Assembly: GCA_927443345.1 (NCBI GenBank)
Contig: CAKMKJ010000002.1
Span: 1-64,000, forward strand
Reading direction: 5' to 3'
DNA from: an uncultured Anaerolineaceae bacterium
GTDB taxonomy: Bacteria; Chloroflexota; Anaerolineae; Anaerolineales; Anaerolineaceae
Length of the DNA: 64,000 bases
The translations under genes were made by a program, and so were the position numbers. Below the pieces are notes generated by a model. It was not told where the DNA came from. It did not search any database and saw only the letters and a program-made list of their open reading frames with translations. Positions 43,847 to 52,162 of the stretch are shown here, piece by piece (within the stretch, counting starts at the first letter, position 1; every line of letters begins with the position of its first letter).

Positions 43847-43891
43847 GCTTGAAATTCGCTGACTCACGCATCATCCTCAAAGCGGAATAAT
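43842..43891 (+). pseudogene. second decayed fragment of the acetate-CoA ligase 3' end
   Basis: GGCCAGGGCTTGAAATTCGC and CGCATCATCCTCAAAGCGG with a TAA match the last ~50 bases of the intact gene (…GQGLKVADARIILKAK-stop; here GQGLKFADSRIILKAE-stop). It begins where the preceding pseudogene ends, so the two remnants are fused. The rest of 43892-44187 shows no gene. Confidence 0.75.
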
Positions 43892-44187
43892 TCTTGTATT
43901 GCCGACCTCAGGACGCTTCACGAATCGCCTAAATTCGAAATATAAATGTAAAGCCATCTCTTTTGAGGTGATATTACATATGTGTTTTGTTTTTGCTTTT
44001 CGTTCAGGATTAAATTTCGTTTTTACTAAAGCACGGCAGAAATTCAATCACACTATTAAGCATGATCAAGTTAACGATGTATCATCCCGCATGATCAATT
44101 ACGATTATTTGTTTCATATCCAGTTTTCCCATTATAATTTTATCTATCTTTATGGGGTATTCAATTAAGGAACGCTGGACAAAAATC

Positions 44188-46611
44188 ATGAATAATATAA
44201 TCATAAAAAATGCGCATTTACACAATCTCAAAGGGATTGATGTTGCTATTCCCAAAAACAAGCTCACCGTGGCTACAGGCGTTAGTGGATCAGGAAAATC
44301 CACCCTCATGTTTGATATTGTTTTTGAAGAAGGCCGCAAACAGTATCTGCAATCTTTGGGTGTCCTTGCAGGAATAGATGATGAAGACAAGTTTGATAGC
44401 ATCTCAGGTATTGGCCCCACAATTGCTGTACAACAGAACATTATCCGTCAAAGCAATCCACGGTCGACAGTAGGATCAAGGTCAAATATTTTAAATCTAT
44501 TGGCTGTCCTTTATTCTGGTGAAGGACATATTTCTTGTTCCACATGTAACACACCTGTAGATAATAACCTTTGTTGTTCAGCTTGCGGGAATATCGAAGA
44601 ACGAATGGCCACAAGCTATTTCTCTTATAATGCCCCGAATGGAATGTGCTTAAGGTGCTCAGGCCGTGGAACCTTTTATGAAATCAACATGCAAAAATTG
44701 GTACCCGATAACCAAACAACCCTTTCGCAAGTTTTCCAAATAATAGGCCCCACACCTGGTTATTTAAAATTACTTCAAAGACATTTTCAGAACTATCTCG
44801 AAACGCCTTTTTCAATCATTCCAGACGAAATAAAAGAAGAAATCCTCTTTGGACATCAATTAAGCAACAACACTGATAAACGAAGCGTTTGTGTGTCTAG
44901 AATTCTTCAAGGTCGCATCTATTATGAGGGAGAAGATTCAAGTGGAATTTATGCTTGGACTGAATGCCCTGAATGCCATGGTTTTAGAATTGGAGATGAG
45001 GCACGCAGAGTTCTACTCAGCGGCAAGCATATTGGTGAACTTGGTAAAATGACCATTAAGGATTTATCTGTTTTTCTTGAAACCTTACACACGCTGGAGG
45101 ATTTTTCACTCTTAGGCCTCAACCTGCTTAAGGAAACGCTGAGAAAATTAAATAATTTGAACAAATCTCGTCTTGGACATTTAACCCTTTACAGAGAAAT
45201 GCCTACTCTGAGTGGCGGAGAAATCCAGCGTCTGTTTCTAAATTCGCATCTTGATTCACAAATGGATTCTCTAATCTATATACTTGATGAACCAACGGTT
45301 GGATTGCACGAATCCGAAAAAACTGAGCTTCTAAAATCCATTTTAACCCTCAAAGAATTGGGTAACACCGTTATTGTTGTTGAGCATGACCGTAAGACGA
45401 TTGAAATCGCAGAACACATCATCGACATAGGGCCAAAAGCGGGTATACAAGGTGGACAGTTGATTTATCAGGGCGACATGCAAGGTCTGTTTGCATGTGA
45501 TGAATCAATCACCGGGAAGTATCTTTCAGGCAAGGTTATGATGCCTGAAAGGAAAATAAAACTAATAAGCAAATCAAATCCTGGCTTGACCTTGCATAAT
45601 GTAAAAACCAATAATCTGCAGAACGTGACTATTTCTTTACCATTGGGAGTTCTGGTGGGTATTGCAGGTGTTTCTGGAAGTGGAAAAAGTTCTCTCATTT
45701 CTGATACATTGATAACCCTTTTAAAGGGATACTTCCATAACAAAAGAGAATATAACAATTCAGAAACAGAACTAGACGGCATTGAAGATAACGCTGAAAT
45801 ACCATCTATTAAAACCATCGCAGATAGATTGGAAGGTGTTGAATTAATCTCGGGATATGCAGAAGTATCTCAATCGCCAATTGGCAGAAACATGAACTCC
45901 AACCCGATTTCATATGTGGGCATATGGGATAAAATTCGCAAATTGTTTGCCGAACAGACTGAGGCGATTCAACAGCAGTTTTCTGCAAGTCACTTTTCTT
46001 TCAACTCAAAAGGAGCTTGTTCTGTTTGCAATGGGAGTGGTCGTGAAACCATCTGGCTGGGAGGAAATCTAAAAATCGATCATTCATGCAAAGACTGTCA
46101 TGGTAAACGATTTAATCCTCAAGCATTATCCGTCTTATACAAAGATAAAAATATTTATGATGTCCTCGAAATGACTGTTACTGAAGCTGTCACATTCTTT
46201 TCAGGCGAATCTTCTATTCTTCCAACTTTGCAGGTCTTGGAGCGGATTGGCATGGGATACATCAAACTAGGGCAACCGACTCCGACCCTTAGTGGAGGAG
46301 AAGCACAAAGAATCAAATTGGCAAAAGAAATCGGCAAACGTCGCAAGGGAAACATCCTCTATGTATTGGATGAACCAACTTCAGGGCTTAGTCTGTATGA
46401 CACAGCCAAACTAATCCAATTGTTAGACGAGTTGGTCGAATTGGGTAATTCTGTGATTGTGATCGAACATGATTTAGAGGTTCTTCAAATCTGTGACTGG
46501 ATTGTTGAACTTGGCCCGGGAGGCGGGTCAGATGGAGGAAAGATCATTGCACAGGGTTCTCCCAAAGAGTTGAAGCTTAATCCTCAATCAATTACAGGTA
46601 GGTATCTGTGA
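44188..46611 (+). CDS. UvrA-like ABC ATPase lacking the full UvrA architecture
   Basis: An 807-residue protein with two ABC modules of the UvrA class. The first has GVSGSGKSTL (Walker A), SGGEIQRL (signature) and YILDEPTVGLH (Walker B). The second has GVSGSGKSSL, SGGEAQRIKLA and YVLDEPTSGLS. Zinc fingers CSTCNT...CCSACG, CLRCSG and CSVCNGSG...CKDCHG are intact. It is about 130 residues shorter than housekeeping UvrA. Short UvrA paralogues are linked to drug or DNA-damage tolerance, not core repair. I start at the ATG reading MNNIIIKNAHLHNLK; an ATG 12 codons upstream is possible. The next gene overlaps its stop. Confidence 0.88.
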   Translation: MNNIIIKNAHLHNLKGIDVAIPKNKLTVATGVSGSGKSTLMFDIVFEEGRKQYLQSLGVLAGIDDEDKFDSISGIGPTIAVQQNIIRQSNPRSTVGSRSNILNLLAVLYSGEGHISCSTCNTPVDNNLCCSACGNIEERMATSYFSYNAPNGMCLRCSGRGTFYEINMQKLVPDNQTTLSQVFQIIGPTPGYLKLLQRHFQNYLETPFSIIPDEIKEEILFGHQLSNNTDKRSVCVSRILQGRIYYEGEDSSGIYAWTECPECHGFRIGDEARRVLLSGKHIGELGKMTIKDLSVFLETLHTLEDFSLLGLNLLKETLRKLNNLNKSRLGHLTLYREMPTLSGGEIQRLFLNSHLDSQMDSLIYILDEPTVGLHESEKTELLKSILTLKELGNTVIVVEHDRKTIEIAEHIIDIGPKAGIQGGQLIYQGDMQGLFACDESITGKYLSGKVMMPERKIKLISKSNPGLTLHNVKTNNLQNVTISLPLGVLVGIAGVSGSGKSSLISDTLITLLKGYFHNKREYNNSETELDGIEDNAEIPSIKTIADRLEGVELISGYAEVSQSPIGRNMNSNPISYVGIWDKIRKLFAEQTEAIQQQFSASHFSFNSKGACSVCNGSGRETIWLGGNLKIDHSCKDCHGKRFNPQALSVLYKDKNIYDVLEMTVTEAVTFFSGESSILPTLQVLERIGMGYIKLGQPTPTLSGGEAQRIKLAKEIGKRRKGNILYVLDEPTSGLSLYDTAKLIQLLDELVELGNSVIVIEHDLEVLQICDWIVELGPGGGSDGGKIIAQGSPKELKLNPQSITGRYL

Positions 46612-47645
46612 TAAAAAGAGAGTATTGGCCAACCCGCGAGTGGCAGAAATCAGAACCAGCATCTGTGGGTATGGATCAAGGAAAACTGATTAACCTCGAA
46701 CAGGTGATTAATTCTCACTATAGAAATATAAATGGAATTGTGATTATCCGTAATGGATTCATGGTTTATGAACGCTATTTCAATGGCAATGGCCCACAAG
46801 ATACCTGTCACGTGGCATCAGTAACCAAGAGCATCACTTCAGCATTGATCGGCATTGCCATTGATGCAGGCCATATCAAAAGCGTTGACCAGAAAATTCT
46901 TGACTTTTTCCCGGAATACGTGTCTGGCGCAAATCACTTTCAAAAACGGACAATAACCATCAGACATTTATTAACCATGACTGCTCCGTTTGCATGGAAA
47001 ACGACTGATCGGCGAGTAAATGAACCCCTGGATAGACTTCGCAGGCAAAAAGATTGGATAACATACATCCTAAATCTGCTTGGGCAAAATGGACAACCCG
47101 GCAATTTTCAATATTGCACTGCTGGCGTCCACCTGCTTTCTGCTATTCTCACTAAAGCAACAGGATTAAGTGCGCGTGAATTCGCCAATAAATATCTATT
47201 TTCACCTCTCGTTATGAAAGAAATCCCCAATCAGACAATGAAATCTTTCTTGATGGAAGATGTTTTTGGGAAAAACCTTCATGGGTGGATAAATGATCCA
47301 GGTGGCTACACGGTGGGAGGATGGGGGCTCACAATGTCGCCCAGAGACATGGCGCGTTTCGGGTTTCTATATCTTAACAATGGAGTTTGGGAAGACAAAC
47401 ATGTTATATCTGAAAAATGGATAGAAGAGTCGGTTGCATTAAATGCCAATAATTATGGATACTTGTGGTGGCTCAGTAATCAGAATGGTATCTTCTCTTA
47501 TTCAGCATTGGGAGCTGGAGGAAATGTTATTTGTTGCATCCCGGAAAAAGACCTTGTCGTTACAATCACCTCATCAATCATTGCCAAACCCCGTGATAGG
47601 TGGCAGCTTTTCGCAGAGATCATTCTCCCATCTATTACTAACTAG
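46608..47645 (+). CDS. serine hydrolase (class C beta-lactamase-related)
   Basis: A 345-residue enzyme with the S-x-x-K motif in 'HVASVTKSITSALIG', a Y-C-T in place of the usual Y-x-N ('FQYCTAGVHLLSAIL'), and a C-terminal 'SALGAGGNVICCIPEKDLVV' at the K-T-G position. These proteins include esterases, DD-peptidases and beta-lactamases. No signal peptide is seen, so a cytoplasmic esterase-like role fits best. The GTG start overlaps the UvrA-like stop by four bases, which makes a two-gene unit of ABC protein and hydrolase. Confidence 0.82.
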   Translation: MIKREYWPTREWQKSEPASVGMDQGKLINLEQVINSHYRNINGIVIIRNGFMVYERYFNGNGPQDTCHVASVTKSITSALIGIAIDAGHIKSVDQKILDFFPEYVSGANHFQKRTITIRHLLTMTAPFAWKTTDRRVNEPLDRLRRQKDWITYILNLLGQNGQPGNFQYCTAGVHLLSAILTKATGLSAREFANKYLFSPLVMKEIPNQTMKSFLMEDVFGKNLHGWINDPGGYTVGGWGLTMSPRDMARFGFLYLNNGVWEDKHVISEKWIEESVALNANNYGYLWWLSNQNGIFSYSALGAGGNVICCIPEKDLVVTITSSIIAKPRDRWQLFAEIILPSITN

Positions 47646-47721
47646 AGTCATCACTCATGAAACTACATTTTTGAGGATATTGTTATAAATTTTTATTGAA
47701 TAGTGCAAATAGAATTGAACC

Positions 47722-48174
47722 TTATATATGCTTGGCCACAACTTCGTCAATAAACTCCCGCCACACCGGATTCGGCGTCCAAACATCAATCATGGGATGC
47801 ACAGCTTCTTCTTCAGATTGCTTCAACACCAGCTTGCGATACAAATACACAAATGCAGATACCCTCATGTTCATTGCGCAATGTAACCAAACTTTTTGAC
47901 CCTGCGCATGCAATTCACTTAACAATCCGGCACACAGCTCAAATTGCTCCACTTCTGGCATTTCCCACTCAACAGGGATATTGATATAGTTCATATGCAG
48001 GTTAGCCACGATTTCAGCTTCACCTTTTATCGCATTCGTCGAATTAGGCATAGCCAGATTGATGATCGTAGTAAACCCATCTTTATTAAATTGCACAATA
48101 TCGTTTTCAGAAATCTGGCCAGAAGTCCACAGCCAATCAAACACCTTATTAGTATTCACCGCATCCATGGTCAA
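47722..48174 (-). CDS. protein tyrosine phosphatase-like protein with altered P loop
   Basis: A 150-residue protein of the dual-specificity phosphatase fold. 'WLWTSGQISENDI' and 'TIINLAM' match the DUF442/PTP-like start, and the active-site loop reads WLHCAMNMRVSAF. That is Cys followed by Arg after four residues, not five (C-x5-R), so activity is uncertain, although I recall related sequences with the same HCAxNMR loop. It is on the minus strand, alone. Confidence 0.75.
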   Translation of the reverse strand: MTMDAVNTNKVFDWLWTSGQISENDIVQFNKDGFTTIINLAMPNSTNAIKGEAEIVANLHMNYINIPVEWEMPEVEQFELCAGLLSELHAQGQKVWLHCAMNMRVSAFVYLYRKLVLKQSEEEAVHPMIDVWTPNPVWREFIDEVVAKHI

Positions 48175-48250
48175 TCCTTATATTTTCCATTTCAATTGAT
48201 TTTCAGTCAAATTATCAGAACAAATGTTAGACACATATTTTTTTGCTTTA

Positions 48251-48289
48251 TTGCTCTTAATATTCGTGTATTCCGTGTCGTTCGTGGTT
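48251..48289 (+). repeat. TTCGTGTATT intergenic repeat, copy 2
   Basis: TTGCTCTTA, then ATTCGTGTATTCCGTGT, CG and TTCGTGGTTA. It matches copies at 31826 and 48382. Confidence 0.65.
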
Positions 48290-48381
48290 ATAAAATAATG
48301 TGGGTGGTTCATTAAATTTTTTTCATGCCCTTACACCCAAAGAATTTTTACCAAAGGAATATCAGAAATAAAATTGTTTTT

Positions 48382-48424
48382 CTTGCTCTTAATTTTCGAG
48401 TATTTCGTGTCGTTCGTGGTTAAA
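48382..48424 (+). repeat. TTCGTGTATT intergenic repeat, copy 3
   Basis: CTTGCTCTTA, then TTTTCGAGTATTTCGTGT, CG and TTCGTGGTTA. It lies 130 bases from copy 2, the two on either side of an unremarkable stretch, just beyond the stop of the gene at 48432. Confidence 0.65.
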
Positions 48425-48431
48425 AAAGGTT

Positions 48432-48857
48432 TTACCCTTTCAAGTTTTTCCACGCTCCAACCCACGGCGTACCCAACCGATGATGTTCAGCGATCATAAT
48501 CTTGTTCAATTTCTGACCAATCTTCACAGCGTTCATTGCCACTGTCGCCCAATCTTCAGCCAGCAAAGCCTTCTTCATCGCCGTGGAACAGCTTCCGGCC
48601 CACTCCCACTCCAGGCGGAACTTATCTGCTTTAACCCAATAACCACGTTTTTCCCAGGCTGCCACACTGACATCAATATTGTCATTGATCTCTGCCAGCG
48701 CTAACACCACAAAGGCCGTCAGATCTTTGGTTTCAGCATTGGGTTCATTTTGCTTCATCAACTCGCGCAAGGCCAACACAACACTTTTTGATAATCGCGT
48801 ACGGTCTTTGCCGACGCTTTCGGGATTGTAGACTCTGCTCAAACGGTTAGTCCTCAT
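48432..48857 (-). CDS. conserved hypothetical protein
   Basis: About 141 residues, mainly helical, without signal peptide or membrane helix. 'KDLTAFVVLALAEINDNIDVSVAAWEKRGYWVKADKFRLEWEW' is its most distinctive stretch (given here in part: WEKRGYWVKADKF). I do not recognise the family. A decayed second copy at 43716 shows the gene was once duplicated in this region. Start: the second of two close ATGs (MRTNRLSRV); the first, two codons upstream, is equally possible. Confidence 0.65.
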   Translation of the reverse strand: MRTNRLSRVYNPESVGKDRTRLSKSVVLALRELMKQNEPNAETKDLTAFVVLALAEINDNIDVSVAAWEKRGYWVKADKFRLEWEWAGSCSTAMKKALLAEDWATVAMNAVKIGQKLNKIMIAEHHRLGTPWVGAWKNLKG

Positions 48858-48863
48858 ATTCAT

Positions 48864-49646
48864 TCAGAGAATGGCACAACGAGGCAAATTATAGTACAAG
48901 AATTCGTTATCGAAAATAACGGAAAAAATTTTTTCCGCTTTTGTTAGTTTGTATTTGTAAGATGGGTTCGGTGGTTGAACCCATCCTTATTACCCTAATC
49001 CAAATCCACCTCTTGACAAATTAGAACATTTTTACTATATTCAATATCAACGCTCAAAAACAGTGAGGAAATCATTCGTTTTTTGAATTCAAATATTCGT
49101 TTCCAACAATAATGTTACAACAAAATGCTACTAAATTTATTGGCAAAGCTAAAAAAATACAATATAGGAGAATTTTCTGACTAAAAATATTCGTTTTACC
49201 TGTGCCCGAGCAGAGCGAAGGGTATTTGTTTCTGATTTCGCGAACTTTGCGCCCCCGAGTAGCATCATCGCGAGTGGGGTTTCTTGAAACAAAAATAAAG
49301 ATTTTTTGAAGCAAAGTAACCTTAGTATTAATGTGTTTGTAGATGGTTACGAGTTTTTAGTGGTTGGATTTGGAAGTCATAGTCGTTTATTCGAATTGAT
49401 TTTTATTGTTTTATTAAATCTGGAATCATAAGCTTTGAAATGTTAATAAAAATGCTCCAAATAGTTAACATAAGTCAAATACTTCAAAAATATAATTCAT
49501 CAAATACAACGGTTCTAGGTTCTAGGTTCATCGGTTGATCGGTTTTCGGTTCACGATTCACGATTCACGGTTCTCGGTTTAATGTTTACGGTTTACTACT
49601 CACAATTGACGCAAGCTCCCCTCTCGCTTATAATTCTTCTCCGTCT
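48864..49646 (+). other. intergenic region without a supported gene
   Basis: 780 bases, A/T-rich. It contains a short AAAAAATTTTTT-centred hairpin near 48920 and, from about 49509 to 49600, runs of short tandem units (GGTTCTAGGTTCTAGG, GGTTGATCGG, CGATTCACGATTCACGG). Minus-strand frames here are short and repeat-like. The tRNA-Leu promoter is presumably at the end; TTGACG occurs at about 49606. Confidence 0.6.
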
Positions 49647-49728
49647 GGGGAAGTGCTGGAATTGGCAGACAGGCATGACTTAGGATCATGTGCCGCGAGG
49701 CGTGAGGGTTCAAGTCCCTCTTTCCCCA
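49647..49728 (+). tRNA. tRNA-Leu(UAG)
   Basis: Full class II tRNA. The acceptor GGGGAAG pairs with TTTCCCC (one G-U), the D arm contains GGAATTGGCAGAC, the anticodon stem-loop CATGA-CTTAGGA-TCATG gives UAG (leucine, CUA codons), there is a long variable arm, and the T arm is GAGGG-TTCAAGT-CCCTC. The discriminator is A and CCA is not encoded. Its 3' half is the integration site of the element to the right. Confidence 0.95.
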
Positions 49729-49729
49729 C
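49676..49729 (+). repeat. attL: left 54-bp direct repeat in tRNA-Leu
   Basis: From the anticodon stem to one base past the discriminator of the tRNA, identical over 54 bases to 58193-58246. The identity ends where the flanks diverge (CCTCA here, TGGCT on the right). Confidence 0.93.
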
Positions 49730-49760
49730 CTCATTTTTGAATATAGGTTATACGCAATTT

Positions 49761-50942
49761 TCATTGAACGGCTTTTTTCTCGGCGAAAATAGCCGTTTTT
49801 TGTTGCAATCTGTTGCAATCATCTAATTCAATCGCTGTAATAGTTGTAATATCATCCATTAGCCGACTTGCGCGTTCTTGATCGTCTTGAATATAATGTG
49901 CATAGGTTGACAATAAAACCGCTACACTTTGACCTAAAATACCAGCTACTCTTACCGGTGGCTCCCCATGTAAAAGCATTATGCTTGCTGCTGTATGTCG
50001 TATATCGTGAAAACGAATATCTGGTAATCCGGCAATTTTAATTAGTTTATCGAAGGCTTTCGATACGTTATAACCATTTCGCGGTGTCCCTTTTTCTGAA
50101 GGAAAAACCAAATCATTTTCTTGCCAATCGTCCCCGGCAATTGCCTTCATAAGCGGTATTGTTGTTTTGTAATGATTTCTCAATGCTTCGATCAATCCAG
50201 GTCCCAACCTGATCCCTCTTCTACCTCGTTCTGTCTTTGGACCTTGAAAAATAAAACCGCCACCTTCAGGTTCGTAAACTTGCCGGCGAATTTGTAACAT
50301 AGCTGCATTCCAATCTACATCTTTCCATTGAAGACCAATCAATTCACCTCTTCGCATTCCAGTTGCAAATGCCAGCCGATAAAATGGATCTTCAGGGACC
50401 GTTATTAAAAATTGATTTACTTGGGTTTCATCCCAAACTGACATTTCTCTTTTATCCGGTCTCGGAACTTCTACCATTTCTGCCCAATTTTGAGCAATTA
50501 ACCCTAATTTGTTCGCGTGACTTAAAAAGCCATGTAGAACGGTATGGACTAATTCAATTGTTCGTTTTCCAATATTTCGATTTTCTAATTCCCGGTAAAA
50601 TTTTTGTATCTTTGCCGGTGAAATATCTTGAAGTTTTGCATTCCCTAAAAATGGTGAAATATACAACCTTGATAAACGCCGGTATTGCTCTTCTGTGGCC
50701 GGTCTGGAATTTGTTTTTTTTGCAGCAAGCCATATTATCAGAAGTTCATTGACTGAGGTCTTTGAGCTTGAATAGGTAAGACCTTGCCTTACTTGACCTG
50801 TCGTATTTGTTAGCCATTCCTGCGCTTCTTTGCGTAGTTTGAATGTTTTACTTACTCGTTTCCCTTCGATACTGACCTGAGCAAGCCAGGTACCATTTGA
50901 CCTATGACAAAGTGATCCTTCGCCGTGTGATCGTTTACTCAT
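49761..50942 (-). CDS. tyrosine recombinase (integrase)
   Basis: A 393-residue phage-type integrase. An N-terminal arm-binding region (about 1-55), a SAM-like core-binding domain (about 62-160) and the catalytic domain are all present. Catalytic residues: R197 (TGMRRGEL), K236 (GPKTERG), H312-x-x-R315 (HDIRHT) and nucleophile Y347 (STYAHYI). The position usually held by the second His (LGHS) is Gln338 (LGQS). It ends 32 bases from attL and points toward it. Its 3' end carries the GTTGCAATCTGTTGCAA repeat that recurs near attR. Confidence 0.95.
   Translation of the reverse strand: MSKRSHGEGSLCHRSNGTWLAQVSIEGKRVSKTFKLRKEAQEWLTNTTGQVRQGLTYSSSKTSVNELLIIWLAAKKTNSRPATEEQYRRLSRLYISPFLGNAKLQDISPAKIQKFYRELENRNIGKRTIELVHTVLHGFLSHANKLGLIAQNWAEMVEVPRPDKREMSVWDETQVNQFLITVPEDPFYRLAFATGMRRGELIGLQWKDVDWNAAMLQIRRQVYEPEGGGFIFQGPKTERGRRGIRLGPGLIEALRNHYKTTIPLMKAIAGDDWQENDLVFPSEKGTPRNGYNVSKAFDKLIKIAGLPDIRFHDIRHTAASIMLLHGEPPVRVAGILGQSVAVLLSTYAHYIQDDQERASRLMDDITTITAIELDDCNRLQQKTAIFAEKKAVQ
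49802..49818 (+). repeat. GTTGCAA double repeat near attL (possible integrase arm site)
   Basis: GTTGCAATCTGTTGCAA lies in the last codons of the integrase gene. GTTGCAATCTTGTTGCAA recurs at 58044-58061 near the other end of the element. Symmetric placement suggests binding sites for integrase or the excision factor. Confidence 0.45.
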
Positions 50943-50961
50943 TTTGCGACCTTTCTTAATA

Positions 50962-51073
50962 ATAAAGTGCTGTACTCATGCGTTTTGTCTGACGTTTGTC
51001 TAGGACGTAAGGCTTTAACGCAATAAGTACAGCACTTTATAGACAAACAAAAAAGCCTTACAACGTCCTAGAC
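50962..51073. repeat. interleaved inverted repeats between integrase and cargo gene
   Basis: Arm A (50962-50976, ATAAAGTGCTGTACT) pairs perfectly with A' (51026-51040). Arm B (50998-51016) pairs with B' (51052-51073), except for a three-base bulge. GTTTGTCT (50994-51001) also pairs with AGACAAAC (51041-51048). The order A-B-A'-B' is a pseudoknot topology. Candidate roles are a replication origin, recombination accessory sites or a structured RNA. Confidence 0.7.
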
Positions 51074-51167
51074 AATTTCATTATACATTTTTTCTTCAAC
51101 CATAACAAGATAAATCTAATGCATTTTTATGTATAATCAGTAATTACTATTTATTTGGGAGGATACT

Positions 51168-52082
51168 TTGAAAAAAACATTTCTTTTTTTCAAGCAATTA
51201 CATCTTGTTTGGAAAATGGTTTGTATATTTAGTGTTTTATTATTTATCTATTTAATTTTTGCGAATATTTTTGGAGCAAAATACTGGTTACAAGAAACCG
51301 GTTTTTCTGGAAAGTATTTATGGGATTGGTTGAACCTCGCAATTCTTCCCATTAGTCTTTCGAGTGTGCTCTATTTTCTACAATCCAGCGAAAAGAAAAA
51401 AGATAGAGCGATTGAAGAAGAAAAACAAAGAGAAACAGATTTTCGCGAATATACTAGATATATAACTTCGCTTATTAAGGATATAAATTTAGATAATTAT
51501 GAAGACTGTAACTCAATTCATGCTATCGCAAATCTTGAAACTTCAACAATAATTTCCAAATTGGACAATAAAAGATTAGGCTTTTTAATTTCATTTCTTA
51601 GCTCATCTGGTTTAATTCAGAAAAGAATGAACGATTATACGTTAATATCGATAAATAATATTGACCTAAGTTCTTTGTCTCTTAATCCGTTTGTTTTTCA
51701 AACCTGTTATTTAAATTCATGTAAATTTTCAAATTCAAACCTAGAATTATTTCAATTTCAAAATTCCACTTTATTTAACTTAGATTTTTCTAATGCAATT
51801 ATTAATTTTTCGGATTTTTCAAATTCAAAAATTATAGGGACAAAATTCGTTAACTCAAAATTAGCCGGTGCTATTTTTTCCAATTCTGAAATAAAATCTT
51901 CGAATTTTTCGAATTCTTTATTGCTTCAATCAGAATTTAAAAATTGCAAATTTAATGGAGTAAATTTCACAAATGCCTGCCTTGATCAAACCAATTTCCA
52001 AAACGTGAGATATACAAATAATACTATTTGGCCTGAAGGGTTTGATCCAATAGCCGCAGGCGCGATTATTGTAGATTCATAA
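51168..52082 (+). CDS. membrane-anchored pentapeptide-repeat protein (cargo)
   Basis: A 304-residue protein. Two hydrophobic helices (about 14-35 and 50-68) are followed by a charged linker and, from about residue 155 to 285, repeated five-residue units of the F-x-N-S/A-x type (for example CKFSNSNLELFQFQNSTLFN and SDFSNSKIIGTKFVNSKLAG), which should form a right-handed beta helix. The start is TTG with GGGAGGA upstream. It is the only plus-strand gene of the element, very A/T-rich, next to the integrase, where satellites keep accessory genes. Defence or lysogenic conversion is inference. Confidence 0.75.
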   Translation: MKKTFLFFKQLHLVWKMVCIFSVLLFIYLIFANIFGAKYWLQETGFSGKYLWDWLNLAILPISLSSVLYFLQSSEKKKDRAIEEEKQRETDFREYTRYITSLIKDINLDNYEDCNSIHAIANLETSTIISKLDNKRLGFLISFLSSSGLIQKRMNDYTLISINNIDLSSLSLNPFVFQTCYLNSCKFSNSNLELFQFQNSTLFNLDFSNAIINFSDFSNSKIIGTKFVNSKLAGAIFSNSEIKSSNFSNSLLLQSEFKNCKFNGVNFTNACLDQTNFQNVRYTNNTIWPEGFDPIAAGAIIVDS

Positions 52083-52123
52083 AAAATCATATTTAGTTTG
52101 TAAAGATCAATTGTTGGTTGTAA

Positions 52124-52148
52124 GGGATGGTAGTTTTACTACCATCCC
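52124..52148. terminator. hairpin between convergent cargo and coiled-coil genes
   Basis: Perfect 10-bp stem GGGATGGTAG / CTACCATCCC with a five-base loop, placed between two converging stop codons. Confidence 0.65.
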
Positions 52149-52162
52149 GTAGTAAAAACTAT

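Noticed and set aside
43899-44168. 89-codon frame before the UvrA-like gene
   Set aside because: No ribosome binding site, no recognisable features, and it runs into the next gene's promoter region; pseudogene-rich surroundings make chance frames likely.
49072-49314. 80-codon minus-strand frame in the 780-bp gap before tRNA-Leu
   Set aside because: Translation looks like repeat-derived sequence (SRNPTRDDATRG) without start signals; kept as intergenic.
49509-49600. CRISPR-like array
   Set aside because: The short units (GGTTC, CGATTCACG) are irregular and adjacent, without spacers of constant length; no cas genes in the window.
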